This document shows positions 52,357-63,044 of a stretch of DNA of 64,000 bases, one piece after another; position 1 is the stretch's first letter; the number at the start of each line of letters is the position of its first letter. The notes beneath the pieces were generated by a model. That model was not told the origin of the DNA, made no database searches, and saw only the letters and a list, made by a program, of their open reading frames with translations. The stretch comes from Candidatus Delongbacteria bacterium (lineage in GTDB: Bacteria; CAIWAD01): positions 124,001-188,000 of the forward strand of contig JACKCN010000003.1 in assembly GCA_020634015.1 (NCBI GenBank), written 5' to 3'. Position numbers and translations under genes: made by a program.

Positions 52357-53181
52357 ATGATCAAGCCAATCGCGCTGATGGTGTTCTGCGCCCTGCCTCT
52401 GCTGTCCGCCAGAGCCATGGTCGGCAGCGGAGTCGACATGCCCACCTCGACCCTGGTTCGAAGCGAAACCGTGACCTACGTCTGCGACGGCGACACTCTT
52501 GAAGGCACTCTGGCCTGGAACCCAACGCTGGACACGAAGCTGCCCGTGGTGCTGGTGGTTCACGAATGGTGGGGCAACAACGCCTACAGCCAGCGCCGGG
52601 CCGAAATGCTGGCCGAGGCGGGCTACATGGCTCTGGCCGTGGACATGTACGGCAAGGGCCGACGGGCCGAAGAGCCGGGTGGCGCCATGGCCCTGGCCAG
52701 CGATGCCTACTCCGATCCGGCGCGCCTGCAAGCCCGATTCGAAGCGGCGCGCAGGCTCACCTTCTCGCGCCCTGAGGCGGATACCACCCGGGTTGCGGCC
52801 ATTGGATACTGCTTCGGCGGAGGAGTCCTGCTGGGGCTGGCCCGCGCGGGCGTGGAGCTGGATGCCCTGGCCAGTTTCCATGGCTCACTGGGCACGAAGA
52901 CCCCCGCGAGCAAGGGCAGCATCAAGCCCGCCTTGCTGGTGCTGAATGGCGAGGCCGATCCCTTCGTACCTGCCGAGGAAGTGGCGGCATTCCGGGCGGA
53001 AATGGACGCGGCGGATGCCCGCTTGACCTATGTGGGCTACCCCGGCGCGACTCACGCATTCACCAATCCTGCGTCCACGGAAACGGGCAAGCGCTTCGAG
53101 ATGCCCGTTGAATACAACGAAGCCGCCGACTCGGACAGCTGGACGAAACTGCTGGACTTCCTGGCGACCGAGCTGAAGTAA
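52357..53181 (+). CDS. Exported dienelactone hydrolase family protein
   Basis: A 274-residue alpha/beta-hydrolase of the dienelactone hydrolase family. The start has AGGAG 5 bases upstream and gives a signal peptide (IALMVFCALPLLSARA), so it acts outside the cytoplasm. The triad is visible: nucleophile Cys152 in GYCFGGG, Asp in EADPFVP and His in ATHAFTNP. The oxyanion-side motif VVHEWWGNN is typical. The true substrate is unknown; the family includes esterases and thioesterases. It is followed by a strong hairpin and convergent sdh genes. Confidence 0.9.
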   Translation: MIKPIALMVFCALPLLSARAMVGSGVDMPTSTLVRSETVTYVCDGDTLEGTLAWNPTLDTKLPVVLVVHEWWGNNAYSQRRAEMLAEAGYMALAVDMYGKGRRAEEPGGAMALASDAYSDPARLQARFEAARRLTFSRPEADTTRVAAIGYCFGGGVLLGLARAGVELDALASFHGSLGTKTPASKGSIKPALLVLNGEADPFVPAEEVAAFRAEMDAADARLTYVGYPGATHAFTNPASTETGKRFEMPVEYNEAADSDSWTKLLDFLATELK

Positions 53182-53208
53182 GGGCTTTGCTGGAACTGGA
53201 CTCAACAG

Positions 53209-53240
53209 GAAACCCCCGGCTCTCGCGAACCGGGGGTTTC
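53209..53240. terminator. Bidirectional terminator between the hydrolase and sdhB
   Basis: An 11-bp perfect stem (53209-53219 with 53230-53240). On the minus strand the 5' arm begins GAAACCCCC and is preceded by the sdhB stop. Only weak U-tracts are seen, but position between convergent stops supports a shared terminator. Confidence 0.75.
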
Positions 53241-53263
53241 TGCGTTCGGATCGGATGCGAGCG

Positions 53264-54015
53264 TCACACGCCCTTGCGGCTGCAGAGGCTGGCTTTCAGG
53301 AAATCGCGATTGAGCAGCGCGATGTTGGAGATCTTGATCTCCTTGGGGCAGGCCGCTTCGCAGTCGTAGGTGTTGGTGCAGTTGCCAAAGCCCAGCTTGT
53401 CCATGGTGGACACCATCGACAGCGCGCGGCGGTCGCGTTCCGCCTGACCCTGGGGCAGGTGGGCCAGATGGCTGATCTTGGCGCTCACGAAAAGCATCGC
53501 GCTGGCGTTCTTGCAGCTGGCCACGCAGGCGCCGCAGCCGATGCAGGCCGCCGCGTCCATGGCCGCGTCGGCATTCTCCTTGGGCACCGGAATCGCGTTG
53601 CCGTCGGGAGCACCGCCCGTGTTCACGCTCACGAAACCACCGGCCTCGATGATGCGGTCGAATGCGGCACGATCCACAATGAGGTCGCGCACGATCGGAA
53701 AGGCCCGGGCGCGCCAGGGTTCGATCACGATCGTGTCACCGTCCTTGAAATGGCGCATGTGCAGTTGGCACACGGTCGTGCCCTCTTCGGGGCCATGGGC
53801 CTCGCCATTGATCATCAGCGAGCACATGCCGCAGATGCCTTCGCGGCAGTCGTGGTCAAAGGCCACCGGCTCGCGGCCTTCCAGTTCCAGCTTGTCGTTC
53901 AGCACATCCAGCATCTCAAGGAAGGACATGTGCGTACTGACGCCGTCCAGTTCGTAGGTCTCCAGACTGCCCCGGACCGAAGGTCCCGCCTGGCGCCAGA
54001 TCTTCAGTGTCAGTT

Positions 54016-54019
<4 letters not shown>
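53264..54019 (-). CDS. sdhB: Succinate dehydrogenase/fumarate reductase iron-sulfur subunit
   Basis: A 251-residue protein that carries electrons from the FAD of SdhA to the quinone site. The 2Fe-2S cluster Cys are in CREGICGMC (Cys58, 63, 66), and the 4Fe-4S/3Fe-4S ligands in CIGCGACVASC and CTNTYDCEAACP. GTG 54019 is chosen because AAGGAG lies 6 bases upstream and because GTGA overlaps the sdhA stop; the frame is open to 54109 inside sdhA. The form is that of the menaquinone-type, two-subunit-anchor-fused (type B) complexes of Bacteroidetes and relatives. Confidence 0.94.
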
Positions 54020-55929
<1,910 letters not shown>

Positions 55930-55945
55930 TGGGAAGGCTCCCGAT

Positions 55946-56617
55946 TTAGTACCAGGCCAGCAGGACGGCCAGGGGAATTGAAATGAAACCCGCGCAGATC
56001 AGGAACACCAGTCCCAGCAGGAGTCCGCGGACCATGGGGGTGTACTTCGGATGGTTGAAGCCCAGGGTCTGCAGGGCGCTCTGTGCTCCGTGAGACAGGT
56101 GAAAGAACAGCACCACCATGCTCAGAATGTAGAGGCCCGCAATCAGTGGGTTGCTGAATCCGGCCACCACGTTGGCATAGGCGTCGGGCACATGGCTTCC
56201 CACCTGCAGCCGGTGTTCGGGGCCGACCACGCCCACGGTGAGGTGGGCCAGATGGAACACGATGTAACCCAGCACCACCAGCCCGCTGAGGAACATGGTC
56301 CTGGAGGCGAAAGTGGATTGCAGGGGTTTCTGCACCGCGTAGGGCTCGGGACGTGCCGCCCGGTTGGCCAGAGTCAGCTGGATCGCGCTGATCACGTGGA
56401 CCAGGAAGATCAGCAGCAGTGTGCCGCGAATGCCCCAGAGCAGGTAGATGTTGTGCCTCAGGGCCGCCGCATAGGCGTTGAGCGTGTCCGCCCCGGCGAA
56501 GAACTGCAGGTTGCCGGCCATGTGTCCCAGCAGGAACAGCAGCAGGGCCAGCCCGGTGAGCGCCATCAGCAGTTTTCGGCCGATGGAGGAGCTGCGGAAT
56601 GTGGTGAACCATGCCAT
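55946..56617 (-). CDS. sdhC: Succinate dehydrogenase cytochrome b subunit, type B
   Basis: A 223-residue membrane anchor with five helices, as in the single-subunit dihaem type B anchors. Candidate haem b His ligands lie in FLLGHMAGN, LRHNIYL, VFHLAHLTVG and FFHLSHGAQSAL. It binds menaquinone and hands over electrons from SdhB. It is first in the sdhCAB operon on the minus strand; AAGGAGG lies about 11 bases before the start. A 312-bp divergent region with an FNR box separates it from the HD-domain gene. Confidence 0.92.
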   Translation of the reverse strand: MAWFTTFRSSSIGRKLLMALTGLALLLFLLGHMAGNLQFFAGADTLNAYAAALRHNIYLLWGIRGTLLLIFLVHVISAIQLTLANRAARPEPYAVQKPLQSTFASRTMFLSGLVVLGYIVFHLAHLTVGVVGPEHRLQVGSHVPDAYANVVAGFSNPLIAGLYILSMVVLFFHLSHGAQSALQTLGFNHPKYTPMVRGLLLGLVFLICAGFISIPLAVLLAWY

Positions 56618-56929
56618 AGGGGGATTCCATCCTCCTTTAGAGTGGATTGCGTGCTCGGGCGAAGGGGTGGGACCTGACGCGTCCCGCGAACCGTTGAACT
56701 TCCGAACGGCTCCGCGACGCCCCGGGTTGGACTTGTCCGGTCCGGTGGTGCGGATTCACAGGGTTGCGCTGACCGGCGTGCGAGGCTTGGTGCTTGTACT
56801 ATCTTGGCAGCCGTCTGCCCCGGGCCTGAGTTGCCAATGCTGAATTCGCCCTGCCGGAGTCAACGGGCCATTCTATGCAGGATGGTGGCGCTTTATTTTG
56901 ATCTGGATCAAGAACAATGAGGAGTCTGG
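56618..56929. other. Divergent promoter region between sdhCAB and the HD-domain gene
   Basis: This 312-bp gap holds no gene that I can support. Near its right end is the perfect FNR-type box described separately. Promoters for both directions must lie here but I cannot point to clear -35/-10 elements. Confidence 0.6.
56898..56911. promoter_or_regulatory. Perfect FNR box
   Basis: TTGATCTGGATCAA matches the FNR consensus TTGAT-N4-ATCAA in all ten positions. Its centre is 25 bp before the HD-domain start codon, too near for class II activation of that gene, so it may repress that gene or control the divergent sdhCAB operon under anoxia. Confidence 0.65.
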
Positions 56930-57508
56930 ATGTACGAACTCCCCGATCGTGTCCGTGCGTGGGAGCTGCTCTGCCTGCACACCCAGAGCGAAAGCCTTCG
57001 CAAGCACGCTCTGGCGGTGGAAGCCCTCATGGGTGCCCACGCTCGCGAAGCCGGTGAGGATGCGGATCTCTGGGAGCGCTGCGGCCTTCTGCACGATTTT
57101 GACTACGAGCGCTGGCCCGATCCGGCGGAGCATACGGTCCAGGGCGGAAAAATCCTGGAAGAAGCAGGCTATCCGCCGGAACTGATCCGTGCCATCCACA
57201 GTCATAATCCGGGCAACGGGCTGGGTGTCCCGCTGGATACGGCAATGGCGCGCACCCTGTTCGCCGTGGATGAACTGGCCGGATTCCTGGTGGGCGTGGC
57301 ATTGGTTCGACCCAGCCGCAGCCTGCACGATCTGGAACCGCGCAGCGTGATCAAGAAGTTCAAGGACCGCGCCTTCTGCGCTGCGGTCAGTCGTGAGGAC
57401 ATGACACAGGGGGCCGAGCTGCTGGGACGCACGATGGACGTGCACCTGGCCTTCTGCATTTCGGCGCTCAGGCCGATCGCCGATGAGCTGGGGCTGGCTG
57501 GCCACTGA
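56930..57508 (+). CDS. HD-domain protein, predicted metal-dependent phosphohydrolase
   Basis: A 192-residue soluble protein of the HD superfamily. The metal-binding pattern is visible: His in RKHALAVEALM, the His-Asp pair in LLHDFDYERWPD, and a later His-containing AIHSHNPGNG with Asp in FAVDELAGF. Such proteins hydrolyse nucleotides or other phosphoesters; this short type is often annotated only as HDIG-domain hydrolase. GAGGAG lies 7 bases before the ATG. It is preceded by a perfect FNR box and followed 44 bp later by a copper-chaperone gene. Confidence 0.87.
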   Translation: MYELPDRVRAWELLCLHTQSESLRKHALAVEALMGAHAREAGEDADLWERCGLLHDFDYERWPDPAEHTVQGGKILEEAGYPPELIRAIHSHNPGNGLGVPLDTAMARTLFAVDELAGFLVGVALVRPSRSLHDLEPRSVIKKFKDRAFCAAVSREDMTQGAELLGRTMDVHLAFCISALRPIADELGLAGH

Positions 57509-57552
57509 GCCCTGCGGGCACGACGGGGTACCAATGGAAGAGGGGAGTCGGG

Positions 57553-57771
57553 ATGGGAGTCTATCGCTACAGGATTGAGGGCATGTCCTGCGGAGGCTGC
57601 GTCGGGTCGGTGACCCGGCTGCTGCAACAGAGCGAACCGGATGCGGACGTGACGGTCAGTCTGGAGAGTGCCAGCGCCCAGCTGACGAGTGAGCGGGTTC
57701 CTTCCTTCGATCGGATGAAGGAGGCCCTCGCCAAGGCGGGGTTCACGCTCCAGGAAGCGCAGGCCCGCTGA
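57553..57771 (+). CDS. CopZ-like heavy-metal-associated (HMA) domain protein
   Basis: A 72-residue HMA domain with the metal-binding motif MSCGGC near residues 11-16 (IEGMSCGGCVGSVTRLL). It matches soluble copper chaperones in size and fold; metal choice (copper) is inferred from the family. GGGGAG precedes the ATG. Its stop overlaps the next start by one base (TGATG), so the two genes are translated together. Confidence 0.88.
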   Translation: MGVYRYRIEGMSCGGCVGSVTRLLQQSEPDADVTVSLESASAQLTSERVPSFDRMKEALAKAGFTLQEAQAR

Positions 57772-58388
57772 TGGACGTACTGAACACTTTCACCAGGAGC
57801 CGGCTTTGGCTGCTGGGCTTTTTTCTGGTTGCCGGCGCTGCGCTGGCCGGAAGCGACTCAGGGGTTCCGCTGACTCGCGGGGATCTGGACGGATCCGCGC
57901 TGTACGGGCAGGTTCCGGCGGCCGGCTCGCCCGAACGGCAGTTGATGTGGCGCGGCCGCGATTGCCGCTATCCCACTGATCATTGCCTGATCTGCGACCG
58001 CATCCTGCCCGGCAAGGACCACCGGGGAGTGGACTTCGTGATCGATGGCGTGACCGTGCGACTTTGCGGCCCCGCCTGCCAGAAGCAAGCCCAGGAGCTG
58101 GATCAGACCGGCAAGCAGGAGCTGGTGCAGCGCCTGAATCTGGCGGTGGTCCAGCGGGACCTGCCCGAATACCCGTTGACCTCCAGCCCCGTGAGCGGGC
58201 AGAAACTGAGCAGCCCCATCGATGGGGTCAATCAGGTCTTCGACAACACGCTGGTCCGACTGGCCAACGAGGCCGAGGTGGCCGAGTTTCTCAAGGACCC
58301 CTGCGGCTATGTGCTGGCGGTTCGCCTGGCGCGCACCCTGGCCGCCCAGCGTTGCCGTCCTGTCCCCGGCGAAAGCGTGCATCCATGA
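57771..58388 (+). CDS. Exported protein with one Cys-containing and one degenerate YHS/TRASH-like metal-binding repeat
   Basis: A 205-residue protein with a signal peptide (WLLGFFLVAGAALAG). Two similar repeats are seen: the first starts YPTDHCLICDRILP and has a second Cys pair in LCGPACQKQ (together C-x2-C ... C-x3-C); the second starts YPLTSSPVSGQKLS and ends near FLKDPCGYVLA but has lost most Cys. The Cys pattern is that of TRASH/YHS-type metal-binding modules. Context (HMA chaperone before it, one-base overlap) suggests copper handling in the periplasm. The exact family is not certain. Confidence 0.65.
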   Translation: MDVLNTFTRSRLWLLGFFLVAGAALAGSDSGVPLTRGDLDGSALYGQVPAAGSPERQLMWRGRDCRYPTDHCLICDRILPGKDHRGVDFVIDGVTVRLCGPACQKQAQELDQTGKQELVQRLNLAVVQRDLPEYPLTSSPVSGQKLSSPIDGVNQVFDNTLVRLANEAEVAEFLKDPCGYVLAVRLARTLAAQRCRPVPGESVHP

Positions 58389-59065
58389 GAGTCATCGAGC
58401 ACCCACGCGTGGCACCGGAACGACGCTGGGGGGCGGAACAGTACCGCACCCTGGAGCTGGCAGGGCAGTCCGCGGGAGCGATCTATCACCTGATGACCGC
58501 GATGATCGTGCCCCGGCCGATCGCATTGATTTCCACCGTGGGTGAACAGGGCCAGTTGAATGTGGCCCCGTTTTCCTTTTTCAACGGGGTCTGCTCCGAT
58601 CCTCCGATCCTGAGCGTGGCCATCATCCGGCACCCGGTGTCGGCCGAGCGACCGGATCCGGAGTCCCGCCTCAAGGACACGGCGCGCAATATCCGGCGCA
58701 CGGGCGAGTTCGTGGTGAACATCGCGCCAGTCAGTCTGGCCGCGGCCGTCGAGACCGCGGGCAAGTCCTGGCCGACCGAGCAGAGCGAAGCCGAGATCTG
58801 CGGGCTGGAGGCGCTGCCTTCGTTGAAGGTGGCCGTTCCTCGCCTGGGCAATTGCCCGATCCAGCTGGAATGCCGCCTCGAGCGGATCGTTGAAGTGGGC
58901 CAGGGCCCCACCGACCTGGTGCTGGGACGCATTGTCGAAGCCCACGCGGCGCTCGAGGTCTTTGGCGACAAGGGCAGGCTGGATGTGGACCGCATCCTGC
59001 CGCTTTCCCGTCTGTCGGCGGGGTCCTATGCCGGACTCCAGGAAAGCTTCCGTTTCGTTTTCTGA
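58385..59065 (+). CDS. Flavin reductase-like (FMN-binding split-barrel) protein
   Basis: A 226-residue protein of the flavin reductase-like family. The opening, MTAMIVPRPIALISTVGEQGQLNVAPFSFF (residues ~38-67, shown in parts as PRPIALISTV and NVAPFSFFN), is the FMN-binding hallmark. ATG 58385 overlaps the previous stop as ATGA. It may be an NAD(P)H:flavin oxidoreductase or an FMN-binding protein of unknown substrate. It ends the small cluster that began at the HMA gene. Confidence 0.88.
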   Translation: MRVIEHPRVAPERRWGAEQYRTLELAGQSAGAIYHLMTAMIVPRPIALISTVGEQGQLNVAPFSFFNGVCSDPPILSVAIIRHPVSAERPDPESRLKDTARNIRRTGEFVVNIAPVSLAAAVETAGKSWPTEQSEAEICGLEALPSLKVAVPRLGNCPIQLECRLERIVEVGQGPTDLVLGRIVEAHAALEVFGDKGRLDVDRILPLSRLSAGSYAGLQESFRFVF

Positions 59066-59167
59066 GCCTGCGACAGCAACGGGCCAGCGCACACAGATCA
59101 CAGCACAGCCAACAAGTCAATCGGGCAGCGCTTCGTGCGCCAGCCCGCCATATTCCGGAGGTTCCCC

Positions 59168-59776
59168 ATGCATCGTCTTCCCGATCTGCCCTATGATTTC
59201 AACGCCCTCGAGCCCAGCATTGACGCGCGTACCATGGAAATCCATCATGGCAAGCATCACAACGCCTACGTGACCAATCTGAACAACGCTCTGGAAGCCG
59301 CGGGCGGAGACCTGGGCGACAAGGACATCATCAGCCTGTGCGCCAACCTGAACCTGGTGCCCGAGGCCCAGCGCACGGCCGTGCGCAACAATGGCGGCGG
59401 CCACTACAATCACAGCCTGTTCTGGAGCGTGATGTGTTCCGGCGGCAGCGCCGACGTCTCCCTGGAACTTGCCCGCGCAATCGATGATTTCGGTGGCATG
59501 GATGCCCTGCGCGAGAAGTTCGCCGCAGCCGCCGCCACCCGCTTCGGCAGCGGCTGGGCCTGGATCACGGCCTCCGGCGGCAAGATTCAGGTGAGCAGCA
59601 CCCCCAACCAGGACAACCCGCTGATGGACAACAGTGGCACGCCCATCCTGGGTCTGGATGTCTGGGAGCACGCCTACTACCTGCACTACCAGAATCGCCG
59701 CCCCGATTACATCAAGGCCTGGTGGGAAGTGGTCAACTGGGCCGAAGTGTCCAAGCGCTTCTCCGCAGCCCGTTGA
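59168..59776 (+). CDS. Iron/manganese superoxide dismutase
   Basis: A 202-residue enzyme that dismutates superoxide. Metal ligands are visible: His in MEIHHGKHHNAY, His in GGGHYNHSLFW, and Asp/His in the signature DVWEHAYY. The TPNQDNP segment has a Gln placed as in Mn-type enzymes, but metal preference cannot be settled by eye. GGAGG lies 7 bases before ATG 59168; an upstream in-frame ATG at 59135 is unlikely. A terminator follows. Confidence 0.95.
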   Translation: MHRLPDLPYDFNALEPSIDARTMEIHHGKHHNAYVTNLNNALEAAGGDLGDKDIISLCANLNLVPEAQRTAVRNNGGGHYNHSLFWSVMCSGGSADVSLELARAIDDFGGMDALREKFAAAAATRFGSGWAWITASGGKIQVSSTPNQDNPLMDNSGTPILGLDVWEHAYYLHYQNRRPDYIKAWWEVVNWAEVSKRFSAAR

Positions 59777-59795
59777 GCTCCGGATGGTCCTTCAG

Positions 59796-59820
59796 GAAAC
59801 GCCCCCTCGTGGGGCGTTTC
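59796..59820 (+). terminator. Intrinsic terminator after superoxide dismutase
   Basis: A 10-bp perfect stem (59796-59805 with 59811-59820) with loop CTCGT, followed by TCTTGC. It lies 20 bp after the stop. Confidence 0.8.
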
Positions 59821-59950
59821 TCTTGCTCCACTGCCGGTTGATTGACATTCTGGAACGCATCCCGAAACTCCTGCATGCCCGACAGGCGTCGCGCGTGTAC
59901 GCACCCGGTCTGGAGTCCGGACAGTGGCCAGCATCACGTTGGAGTGAGCC

Positions 59951-60322
59951 ATGAATCTCGGTGCATTTTCGATCAGCCTCGCGGTCAAGGACATCGTGGC
60001 CTCGCGGGACTTCTACCAGAAGTTCGGCTTCACGGTCTGGGGTGGAAACGTGGAACAGAACTGGCTGATCATGAAGAACGGCGCGCACATCATCGGCCTG
60101 TTCCAGGGCATGTTCGAGCGCAATCTGATGACCTTCAACCCCGGTTGGGATCAGGACGCGAACACGCTGCCCGAGTTCACTGACATCCGTGAACTGCAGC
60201 GCCAGGTGAAGGCCCAGGGTGTCGAGCTGCTGCCCGAAGCCGACGAGCACGGCACGGGTCCCGCCAGTTTCATGGCGATTGATCCCGACGGCAATCCGAT
60301 TCTGGTGGACCAGCACGTCTGA
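59951..60322 (+). CDS. VOC (glyoxalase/bleomycin resistance) superfamily protein
   Basis: A 123-residue protein with the vicinal oxygen chelate layout: SISLAVKDIVASRDFYQKFG at the start and a C-terminal GPASFMAIDPDGNPILVDQ. Candidate metal ligands are few and not clear, so the substrate cannot be said. GGAG lies near the start codon. It stands alone, followed by a small membrane protein. Confidence 0.85.
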   Translation: MNLGAFSISLAVKDIVASRDFYQKFGFTVWGGNVEQNWLIMKNGAHIIGLFQGMFERNLMTFNPGWDQDANTLPEFTDIRELQRQVKAQGVELLPEADEHGTGPASFMAIDPDGNPILVDQHV

Positions 60323-60431
60323 CGTACCGGATTGCCCGGATTGGGTGTGAGGCGAGCGCAGGTCAAGGCACGCGTGGTCCTGCTGTTGCCCAAGCCAGTG
60401 AACGCTGGATCATCAACGCGAGGACTTTTCC

Positions 60432-60635
60432 ATGGAAGCAGGACAGGTTCTGGTGATCGTGGGCCTGATCGTCTCCGTCGTGGCGTTTCTGTTCTTCAGG
60501 CTCCCCGGGGTGCCATTCTTCTTCATGGGTCCCATCTGGAGGGCCAGACGCTATCTGACATCCGCGGGTGTGTCGCTGTGGGCAAGCGGAGCCGTGTTGA
60601 GTCTGGTGGGCATCGCGCTGCATCTGTCAAGCTGA
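60432..60635 (+). CDS. Small two-helix membrane protein of unknown function
   Basis: A 67-residue protein with two hydrophobic segments (about residues 5-31 and 46-65) separated by the basic loop WRARRYLTS. GAGG lies 8 bases before the ATG. Codon use is like that of its neighbours. I recognise no family and can assign no function. Confidence 0.65.
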   Translation: MEAGQVLVIVGLIVSVVAFLFFRLPGVPFFFMGPIWRARRYLTSAGVSLWASGAVLSLVGIALHLSS

Positions 60636-60703
60636 AGGACATTCCACCGCATGCCCGAGCACCGATTCCTCAGGCTCAAGCCCCATCACCGTGCTGATCC
60701 ACC

Positions 60704-61762
60704 ATGCCCGTGAATGCCGCCGAACAGCCACCATCAGAGCAGGGAACCGAGCTGGCCTGGCTTGACACGGCGCGCATCCTGGCGATTCTGGCGGTGGTCT
60801 TGCTGCATGTGTCCGCCGCGGTCGTGATCCAGTGCCCACCCGGTACGGTGCACTGGTGGATCGGAAACCTGGTGGACTCGACCACCCGCTGGTGCGTACC
60901 GGTCTTCGTGATGATCAGCGGCGCCCTGCTGCTGGATCCCGGCAGGCAGGAAACCGCGGCCACATTCTATCGCAAACGCGCCGCCCGCATTGCAATTCCC
61001 CTGCTGTTCTGGACCGTATTCTACCTGCTCTGGGCCATGCTCAAGGGAATCCGCAGCGGACATCCGCCTCTGCCCGGAGAGCTGGCGGAGCGCGTGCTGG
61101 CGGGAGTGCCGCATTACCACATGTGGTTTCTCTACATGATTCTGCCGCTGTACCTGGTCACGCCTTTCCTGCGCCGGCTCGTACGGGCGACCGATCGCCG
61201 CGTGTTCGGTACTGCAACGGTCTCGCTGCTGGCGCTGGCGGCTGGAGTCACCGCGATCGGCTATCCGGAACCTGTGGGTCGTGGATCGTTTCTGAGCCTG
61301 TTTCTGTATTACATCCCCTGGTTCCTGCTTGGATACATGCTGCGCACCATGCAGGGAGATGTCAGCCGCACGCGGACGGTTCCCTTTGCTCTGCTGACGA
61401 TGGCGACCACTGCCGCGGGGGTCCACCTGCTGACACTGCGACTGGGACTGGACAGCGGCCTGTACTTCTATGACTACCTGAGTATCACGGTCATTCTCAT
61501 GTCGCTCGCCATGGCGCTGTTCTTCAGGTCACTTGCCTGGGTGCCGGGCACTCCAGCGCTCTCGAGGCGGCTGGCCCGGCTGACGCTCGGTGTGTATCTG
61601 GTTCATCCCGTGCCGCTGGAACTGCTGCAGCATGCGGGTCTGGACCCGCTGAACGTGCACCCCGGGATCTACATTCCCACGGCGTTTCTGCTGGCGACCG
61701 GTCTGTCCGCGGTGGGGGTGCTGGTCCTGCAACGGATTCCGATTCTTGCCCGCGTCGTTTGA
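60704..61762 (+). CDS. Acyltransferase family 3 membrane protein (WecH/OafA-like)
   Basis: A 352-residue integral membrane protein with about ten helices. The family hallmark LDTARILAILAVVLLHVS with the catalytic-type His lies at residues ~20-37, followed by VPVFVMISG and HMWFLYMILPLYL. Such enzymes O-acetylate cell-surface sugars. The acceptor is unknown. No ribosome binding site is strong. It may relate to the GT-C glycosyltransferase at 14541 in decorating envelope glycans, but there is no linkage. Confidence 0.88.
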   Translation: MPVNAAEQPPSEQGTELAWLDTARILAILAVVLLHVSAAVVIQCPPGTVHWWIGNLVDSTTRWCVPVFVMISGALLLDPGRQETAATFYRKRAARIAIPLLFWTVFYLLWAMLKGIRSGHPPLPGELAERVLAGVPHYHMWFLYMILPLYLVTPFLRRLVRATDRRVFGTATVSLLALAAGVTAIGYPEPVGRGSFLSLFLYYIPWFLLGYMLRTMQGDVSRTRTVPFALLTMATTAAGVHLLTLRLGLDSGLYFYDYLSITVILMSLAMALFFRSLAWVPGTPALSRRLARLTLGVYLVHPVPLELLQHAGLDPLNVHPGIYIPTAFLLATGLSAVGVLVLQRIPILARVV

Positions 61763-61945
61763 CTTCCGCCCGGCCGGGGGAGCGGGCAAAGCCACCACAC
61801 CGAGCGAACTGCTTCCTGAACGACGGAATTCCGCCCATGATGTGCTCCGTTTTCTGCAGATTCGGGAAGTCTTCGCGTGATGGATGGGACTGAACCGCGG
61901 AGACACGTGGTTCCAAAGCCGAACTCACACTCAAGGAGTCTCCCG

Positions 61946-62422
61946 ATGCGACATCCTCTCCCCCTGCTGCTGCTGACCCTGTTGGCGGTCTCCTGTTCCG
62001 GCCCTGCCCCGGCACCGACCCAGGACAACGCGACGATCGAAGCGGCCCATCAGGCGCACGACGCCTACGTGAACGCCATCAATTCCAACGACCTGGCGAC
62101 TCTGCTGGGCATGCTCACGGACGATGTGGTGTACATGGCACCGCACGAAACCCCGATGCTTGGCAAGAGCGAGGTTGCCCCCTGGCTGGAGAGTTATCTG
62201 GGCGGCTGGCGTACCAACTGGGACAAACCCGTGCAGGAATTCGTGGTCAGCGGGGAGTGGGCCTTCGAGCGATACAGCTACACCTCCACGAACATCAGCC
62301 TGGCCGATGGCTCGGTCGTGGTGGACACGGGCTGGGGGCTGGCGATCTATCACCACGACGCGGACGGCACCTGGCGCGTGGCCCGCGATGCCTGGGGCTC
62401 CGACCTGCCCATGCCCGAGTGA
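61946..62422 (+). CDS. NTF2-like (SnoaL/DUF4440-type) lipoprotein
   Basis: A 158-residue exported lipoprotein: signal LPLLLLTLLAVSC with the lipobox Cys near residue 17. The mature part has the NTF2-like cone fold layout: helix HQAHDAYVNAINSNDLATLL followed by VVYMAPHETPMLGKSEV. AAGGAG lies 7 bases before ATG 61946; the frame is open further 5'. Such domains bind small molecules or act as isomerases; substrate unknown. Confidence 0.85.
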   Translation: MRHPLPLLLLTLLAVSCSGPAPAPTQDNATIEAAHQAHDAYVNAINSNDLATLLGMLTDDVVYMAPHETPMLGKSEVAPWLESYLGGWRTNWDKPVQEFVVSGEWAFERYSYTSTNISLADGSVVVDTGWGLAIYHHDADGTWRVARDAWGSDLPMPE

Positions 62423-62474
62423 GTGGCATCCACGGTGACTGGGTGGCGGGCCAGCATTGGGTCAAGGAGGATAG

Positions 62475-62945
62475 GTGACGCAGGATTTCGTGATCCAACT
62501 GGATGATCTGAGCGACGCGCGCGTTCGGGATCTGATCGGAATGCATCTTGCGGCGGTGCGGGAATTCTCCCCGCCCGAAAGCATCCATGCCCTGCCCATT
62601 GAGGCCCTGCTGGCTCCGGGGATGAGTGTCTGGAGCGTCTGGCTGGGTGACTCGCTGGCCGGTTGTGGCGCATTGCGGGAGCTGGATCGCACCCACGGTG
62701 AAATCAAATCGATGCGCACCGCTCCGGAATTCCTGAGGCGGGGCGTGGCCCGGGCGCTGATGGATCACATCATGGCGGTCGCCCGGGGGCGGGGCTACCA
62801 ACGGTTGAGTCTGGAAACAGGCGCGATGGCCGCCTTCGAGCCTGCGCGGGCACTCTATCGCCGCCTGGGCTTCGTGGACTGCGCGCCTTTCGGCGAGTAT
62901 CACGAAGACCGCAACAGCGTGTTCATGACTCGGGAAATTGACTGA
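62475..62945 (+). CDS. GNAT-family N-acetyltransferase
   Basis: A 156-residue acetyltransferase. The acetyl-CoA binding site is clear in RRGVARALMDHIMAVARGRG (residues ~88-107), followed by LSLETG and ALYRRLGFVDCAPFG. The GTG start at 62475 has AAGGAGG 5 bases upstream. GNAT proteins of this YafP/PhnO-like size acetylate small amines or protein N-termini; the substrate cannot be inferred. Confidence 0.92.
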   Translation: MTQDFVIQLDDLSDARVRDLIGMHLAAVREFSPPESIHALPIEALLAPGMSVWSVWLGDSLAGCGALRELDRTHGEIKSMRTAPEFLRRGVARALMDHIMAVARGRGYQRLSLETGAMAAFEPARALYRRLGFVDCAPFGEYHEDRNSVFMTREID

Positions 62946-63044
62946 GTGCAGGCATCTTTCAGGCCTGACCGGCCATGGCGCAGGACGGGACCATTCCACG
63001 GCGAGCCATGGCAGACCTGAGTGGAACTGGAAGCTGGTGACAAG

